DNA of 64,000 nt from Bog-756 sp963778165. GTDB taxonomy: Bacteria > Actinomycetota > Acidimicrobiia > Acidimicrobiales > RAAP-2. Under the pieces are notes generated by a model. That model did not search any database and was not told the origin of the DNA. It saw only the letters and a program-made list of their open reading frames with translations. Positions within the stretch are counted from its first letter, which is position 1. The number at the start of each line of letters is the position of its first letter. Location: positions 372,001 to 436,000 of the forward strand of contig CAVZTE010000007.1 in assembly GCA_963778165.1 (NCBI GenBank). Reading direction: 5' to 3'. Of the stretch, positions 60,252 to 64,000 are shown in pieces. A program made the translations under genes and the position numbers.

Positions 60252-61958
60252 CTGATCCAGCTCCGGGTCGACGGCGTCGACGTCGAGGTAGCTGACGACG
60301 GGTCGTCCCTGCTCGACGTTCTCCGCGACCAGCTCTCCATTCACTCGGTCAAGGACGGTTGCAGCCCCCAGGGTCAGTGCGGGTGCTGCACGGTATGGGT
60401 GGACGGCGCACCCCGGGTGGCCTGCGTGACACCGGCCCGGCGGCTCCAGGGCCGACAGGTCACCACCCTCGACGGACTGCCCGAGGCGGAGCGGAAGCGG
60501 TGGACCGAAGCCTTCGTGTCCACGGGGGCCAGTCAGTGCGGCTTCTGTACCCCGGGCATCATCATGCGGCTGGCCGCCCTGGCCGCCCTGGCCCACGACC
60601 ACCGCCCCGGCGGCCCGACGGATCCCACCGGTCCCACGCATCCGACCCATGGGGCGGCTCCTCCTACCGAGCAGATCGATCGCTCCCTCCTGGCCCACCT
60701 CTGCCGCTGCACCGGTTGGCAGACCATCGAGGAAGCCGCCCGGCTGGCCCTGGGCGGCTCGCCGGGCCCGATGGCCGACTCCCCCGATACCCCGGTCCCT
60801 CGCGACCTGGGGTGCGCCTCTCGCCGGGCGGCCCTGGAGGGAGGTCTGCCCCAGGAGGTCGGCCCCTCGGCGGTCCTCGGTGGGGCCGGGTTCGCCGACG
60901 ACACCGGCCCGGCCGGTGCCCTGGTGGCCGTGCCCGACGGGGCGGGTGGCTACGCCCTGGCCGGGACGGTGCGGGAGGCCCGGGCCCTGGCCGGCAAGGT
61001 GCAGGGTCGCCGGACCAGCCTGGCCCTCGAGCATCCCATCGAGGTGCCCCCGGGCCGGTGGGACCTCACCCTGCAGACCACCTGGGTGGAGCCGGCCTAC
61101 GTCGAGCCCGACGCCTCGTGGTGCGCTCCGGGCGGCGAGCCGGCATCCCCGGTGGCCAACGGCGGGGCCTTCGGCGGCAAGCGACACTCCCCGGTGACCG
61201 GCGACGCCCGGCGCCTGGCCGACCGCAACGGACGCCCGGTGCGGGTGCTGTGGTCGCGTGAGGACGTGGTGCGCTCCGGTCCCAAACGGCCCCCGGTGGC
61301 CGGAGGGGTTTCCGCCGACGGCTCGGGGATCCTCCGATTCGGCGTCCCCCCTGACGGTCTGCCTGCCGACGACCAGGCGTCGTTGGCGGCGGCCGTGGCG
61401 CGGGTGGCCCCCGGCCTCGTGCTGGAGCCGGTCCCGCTCCATGGGCCGGCCATCTCCCTCGACCTCCGGGCCGCGGTCTGGGCCGAGGCCGCCGTGCTGG
61501 TCACCTGCGCCCGGGTCAGGTCCTCAGCTGCGCCGTCCGAGTCGACTCCGTCCGGACCGCTGCGGGACATCCCGGTGGAGATCACCGCTCCGGGCGGTGG
61601 TCGGGCCGTGGTGCGCTGCCTGGCCGACGACACCATCGAGGTCGAGGTCGACGGCGGTGAGGTGCTCGACGAGGTGGTGCTCCGGTCCTACTGCATCGGT
61701 GCCTCCCACCAGGCCCTGGGCTGGGTGGGCAGCGAGGGGATCGCTGTGGACCCGGCCGGGGTGGTCCACGACCTGACCGTGCGGTCCTTCGGGATCCTGT
61801 CGGCCCGCGACATGCCGCCGGTGACCGTCCGCACCAGTCCCGAATCCGGTGGCCCCCCGGTCAACGCCTCGGATGCGGTGTTCGTGGCGGTGGCCGCAGC
61901 CCGGTGGCTGGCCGACGGCCTCCCACCGCTCTGGCCGATCCAGCGCCACTCCCGATAA
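60252..61958 (+). CDS. Compact xanthine-dehydrogenase-like fusion, no standard start
   Basis: An open frame of 568 codons holds a plant-type 2Fe-2S ferredoxin domain (C-x5-C-x2-C in GCSPQGQCGCC), a second 2Fe-2S domain (QCGFCTPGI, LCRCTGW), and a shortened molybdopterin-binding-like domain (YVEPDASW, NGGAFGGK, VRVLWSREDVV, DMPPV). The canonical large subunit is about 700 residues; here only about 380 remain, and the usual G-V-G-E near the end is N-A-S-D. No ATG, GTG or TTG precedes the first domain in frame; CTG 60252 is the best start. It may be non-catalytic or decayed. Confidence 0.6.
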   Translation: MIQLRVDGVDVEVADDGSSLLDVLRDQLSIHSVKDGCSPQGQCGCCTVWVDGAPRVACVTPARRLQGRQVTTLDGLPEAERKRWTEAFVSTGASQCGFCTPGIIMRLAALAALAHDHRPGGPTDPTGPTHPTHGAAPPTEQIDRSLLAHLCRCTGWQTIEEAARLALGGSPGPMADSPDTPVPRDLGCASRRAALEGGLPQEVGPSAVLGGAGFADDTGPAGALVAVPDGAGGYALAGTVREARALAGKVQGRRTSLALEHPIEVPPGRWDLTLQTTWVEPAYVEPDASWCAPGGEPASPVANGGAFGGKRHSPVTGDARRLADRNGRPVRVLWSREDVVRSGPKRPPVAGGVSADGSGILRFGVPPDGLPADDQASLAAAVARVAPGLVLEPVPLHGPAISLDLRAAVWAEAAVLVTCARVRSSAAPSESTPSGPLRDIPVEITAPGGGRAVVRCLADDTIEVEVDGGEVLDEVVLRSYCIGASHQALGWVGSEGIAVDPAGVVHDLTVRSFGILSARDMPPVTVRTSPESGGPPVNASDAVFVAVAAARWLADGLPPLWPIQRHSR

Positions 61959-62189
61959 CCCGATTCGCCGAAGTGGCCAAATCAGGGCCTGGAGGCGATA
62001 GCTTCACTCAGCAAGCAACCGGCTACAACCGATAATTTGGCCAGATCGCAAAAATGGACGCCTCACCGACGGACCCGCCTGCAGAGCGGTTGGTGAGTCC
62101 AGGCCCTCCCCAAGCAGGTCAGCCGCCCAACCCGACCGACCTGTGTACGGTCGGAGCATGCGATCCAACCACGGAGCGGAGGAGCACCC

Positions 62190-62573
62190 ATGAGCACCCC
62201 CATCGGTCCCTACACCCCCATCGTGCGGGCCGGGCCCTGGCTGATCTGCTCGGGTCAGCTCGGACTCCAGCCCGGCGCCGGCACCGACTCGCCGCCGGTG
62301 CTGGTGGAGGGGGGCGCCCCGGCCCAGCTGACCCGGGCCCTGTCGAATGCCGAGGGCCTACTGCGGAGTCAGAGCGCGGCCCTCGAGGACGTGGTCAAGA
62401 CCACGGTGTTCGTGACCGACGCCACCCACTTCCCCGCCGTCAATGAGGCCTATGTGGCCTTCTTCGGCACCCACCGTCCGGCCCGGTCCATGGTGGCGGT
62501 GTCCGCCCTGCCGGCCGGCGCCGCCGTCGAGGTCGAAGTATGGGCTTACGCCCCGCTGCCGTCCGAAGGGTGA
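62190..62573 (+). CDS. RidA/YjgF-family enamine/imine deaminase
   Basis: A 127-residue trimeric-type protein with IGPYTPIVRAGPWLICSGQ, KTTVFVTDATHFPAVNEAYV, and the signature RPARSMVAVSALPAGAAVEV with the ligand-binding Arg. RidA destroys reactive enamines from PLP enzymes. GGAGG lies seven bases before ATG 62190. It is convergent with the GlnR-like regulator. Confidence 0.93.
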   Translation: MSTPIGPYTPIVRAGPWLICSGQLGLQPGAGTDSPPVLVEGGAPAQLTRALSNAEGLLRSQSAALEDVVKTTVFVTDATHFPAVNEAYVAFFGTHRPARSMVAVSALPAGAAVEVEVWAYAPLPSEG

Positions 62574-62586
62574 CCGGCCGTAGGGG

Positions 62587-63267
62587 TCAGGGCGTCCAGT
62601 TGGTCTGGCCGAAGCGGTAGCCCACCGACCGCACCGTCTGGATCAGGTGGGCGTGCTCCTCGCCCAGCTTGGCCCGCAGCCGGCGGACATGGACGTCCAC
62701 CGTCCGGGCCCCGCCGTAGTACTCGTAGCCCCAGACCCTGCTCAGCAGGGTCTCCCGGGTGAAGACCTTGCCGGGCCGAGCGGCCAGAAACCGGAGCAGC
62801 TCGTACTCCATGTAGGTGAGGTCGAGGACCTTGCCGGCCACCGCAGCCTGGTAGGTCTCGAGGTTGAGCGCCAAGGGGCCGTGCTCCAACAGGTCGGGTC
62901 GGAGCCCCCGACCGGTCCGCCAGAACAGATGGGCCAACCGGGCACTCAGCTCCTCGGCGTTCACCGGCTGGAGGCACAGGTCGTCGAACAGGTCCTCCCG
63001 GAGCTCGAGCTCGCCCAGCTGCTCGACCGGGACCACCACCATCACCGGAGCCAGCGGGACCTCCCGTTTCCGCAGATGGCGACAGAGAAGGAAGGCTCCC
63101 AGGGGGTCGTCGCCGCTGCAGATGACCGCGCCGGACCAGCCATCCTCGGGCTCCTCGGACTCGGCCGCCTCCGGATGCTCGATGCCCTGCCAGGGATAGC
63201 CGGCGCGGTCGAGCACCGCGGTGACGGCGCTGGGGGGCGCAGCGGGGAAGCACAGCAACGGTTCGAT
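62587..63267 (-). CDS. GlnR-like OmpR-family regulator with apparent ATC start
   Basis: A 226-residue protein with an atypical receiver domain lacking the usual phospho-Asp neighbourhood (DGWSGAVICSGDDPLGAF) and an OmpR winged helix: LDLTYMEYELLRFLAARPG, TRETLLSRVWGYEYYGGART, VDVHVRRLRAKLG, and VGYRFGQ. The layout and end match actinobacterial GlnR, the nitrogen regulator. It lies 62 bases after glnA. No ATG or GTG exists between the glnA stop and the domain start; alignment to GlnR points to ATC at 63267, with TTG at 63258 as the alternative. Confidence 0.85.
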   Translation of the reverse strand: MEPLLCFPAAPPSAVTAVLDRAGYPWQGIEHPEAAESEEPEDGWSGAVICSGDDPLGAFLLCRHLRKREVPLAPVMVVVPVEQLGELELREDLFDDLCLQPVNAEELSARLAHLFWRTGRGLRPDLLEHGPLALNLETYQAAVAGKVLDLTYMEYELLRFLAARPGKVFTRETLLSRVWGYEYYGGARTVDVHVRRLRAKLGEEHAHLIQTVRSVGYRFGQTNWTP

Positions 63268-63329
63268 GGCGGTCGGTCCCCTTTCTCGACGAGGCGCAGA
63301 AGGTGCGGCGGTTGGGCCCTGGGTCCCAA

Positions 63330-64000
63330 TTACAGCAGGGGCAGGTACCGCTCCAGCTCGAATTGGGTGACATGGGCCTTGTACTCGGCCCACTCGGCGC
63401 GCTTGTTGCGGATGAACCACTCGAAGACGTGCTCACCGAGGGTCTCGGCCAGCAGCTCCGACGACTCCATCAGGCCCAGGGCCTCGTTGAGACTGCCCGG
63501 CAGGTGGAGGATGCCCTTGTTGGCCAGCTCCTCGGCGCTCAGGGCGAACAGGTTGGCATCGGCCTCGGGAGGGAGCCCGTAGCCCTTCTCGATGCCCTCG
63601 AGCCCGGCGGCGAGGATCACGGCGAAGGCCAGATAGGGGTTGCAGGCGCTGTCGGGCGACCGGTACTCCACCCGGGTCGACTCGAACTTACCCCGCTTGA
63701 CAACCGGCACCCGCACCAGTGCCGAGCGGTTGTTGCGGGCCCACGACACATGGATGGGGGCCTCGTAGCCGTCGACCAGGCGCTTGTAGGAGTTGACCCA
63801 CTGGTTGGTCACCGCAGTGATCTCGGGGGCGTGGCGCAACAGGCCGGCGATGAACCCTTCGGCCACCTCGGACAGGCCACCGGGACGTTCGAGGTCCACG
63901 AAGGCGTTGGTGTCCCCCCGGAACAGGGACATGTGGGTGTGCATGCCCGACCCCTGCACCCCGGCCAGCGGCTTGGGCATGAAGCTGGCAAAGACCCCCT
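63330..64000 (-). CDS. glnA: Glutamine synthetase, C-terminal part (runs off the window)
   Basis: The last 223 codons of a GS catalytic domain. It contains the glutamate-binding loop GSGMHTHMSLF, ITAVTNQWVNSYKRLVDGYE, the ATP-side WARNNRSALVRVP, and VEYRSPDSACNPYLAFAVIL. The C-terminal helices end in FELERYLPLL. The adenylylation Tyr region of GSI-beta is not evident. The gene start lies beyond 64000. The GlnR-like gene follows on the same strand. Confidence 0.93.
   Translation of the reverse strand, partial: GVFASFMPKPLAGVQGSGMHTHMSLFRGDTNAFVDLERPGGLSEVAEGFIAGLLRHAPEITAVTNQWVNSYKRLVDGYEAPIHVSWARNNRSALVRVPVVKRGKFESTRVEYRSPDSACNPYLAFAVILAAGLEGIEKGYGLPPEADANLFALSAEELANKGILHLPGSLNEALGLMESSELLAETLGEHVFEWFIRNKRAEWAEYKAHVTQFELERYLPLL

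Noticed and set aside
1..64000. Transposases, integrases, CRISPR arrays, toxin-antitoxin pairs or phage genes
   Set aside because: Looked for across both strands; no recognisable member was found. ArdC-like at 24048 is the only mobile-element-associated protein seen.

Overview
The window is chromosomal DNA from a high-GC actinobacterium, probably a member of the class Acidimicrobiia (inference). The support is a WhiB-family Fe-S regulator next to a pair of ArsA-like ATPases, several F420/FMN-type split-barrel and LLM flavoproteins, a class F sortase, polyphosphate kinase with a bacterial-type pyrophosphatase, a GlnR-like regulator beside glnA, and secreted proteins with GYWL...DGGVF repeats. 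Starts are often GTG and many adjacent genes overlap at ATGA or GTGA.

Left part (1-24.9 kb) looks accessory. By eye it is less GC-rich than the rest, has long gene-poor gaps, decayed ORFs and few operons. It holds small VOC and PPOX enzymes, a membrane glycosyltransferase, a two-component system (4289-6372), a CYP142-like P450, and a giant secreted beta-propeller/Cys-rich/IPT protein broken by one frameshift and carrying a 771-bp tandem duplication. From 12.87 to 23.6 kb lies a segment bounded by a 45-bp direct repeat of the 3' half of a tRNA-Ala gene. This segment carries a Na+/Ca2+-exchanger-type antiporter, a MarR-ClC channel operon, a GH2 hydrolase, and a TetR-controlled operon (small ORF, SnoaL-like, SDR, LLM oxidoreductase). 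No integrase is visible, so it looks like an old tRNA-targeted insertion. An ArdC-like antirestriction/metallopeptidase gene sits just across the tRNA.

Middle (24.9-49.5 kb): phosphate metabolism (ppa, ppk), redox and detoxification genes (AKR, PhzF, Nim-type flavoprotein, P450), and a MocR regulator divergent from the Nim gene. It also holds a DUF3494 ice-binding-like surface protein with its own class F sortase, and a divergent pair (secreted protein / small HTH protein) whose two leaderless promoters are packed with TCAAC-N5-GTTGA sites. Several secreted or lipoprotein beta-propellers (PQQ-like, CPS-repeat, GYWL-repeat) are interspersed with small hypothetical genes.

Right part (49.6-64 kb) is dense, very GC-rich and housekeeping-like: tRNA-Pro(CGG), a CorC-type CBS protein, a stand-alone receiver protein, twin ArsA-like ATPases with a divergent whiB gene, and a DUF929-VKOR-DUF929 disulfide module. 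It continues with an alpha/beta hydrolase, NUDIX, Mrp/ApbC, an A-type Fe-S carrier, a strikingly compact xanthine-dehydrogenase-like fusion without a normal start codon, RidA, a GlnR-like regulator apparently starting at ATC, and the 3' part of glnA running off the window.
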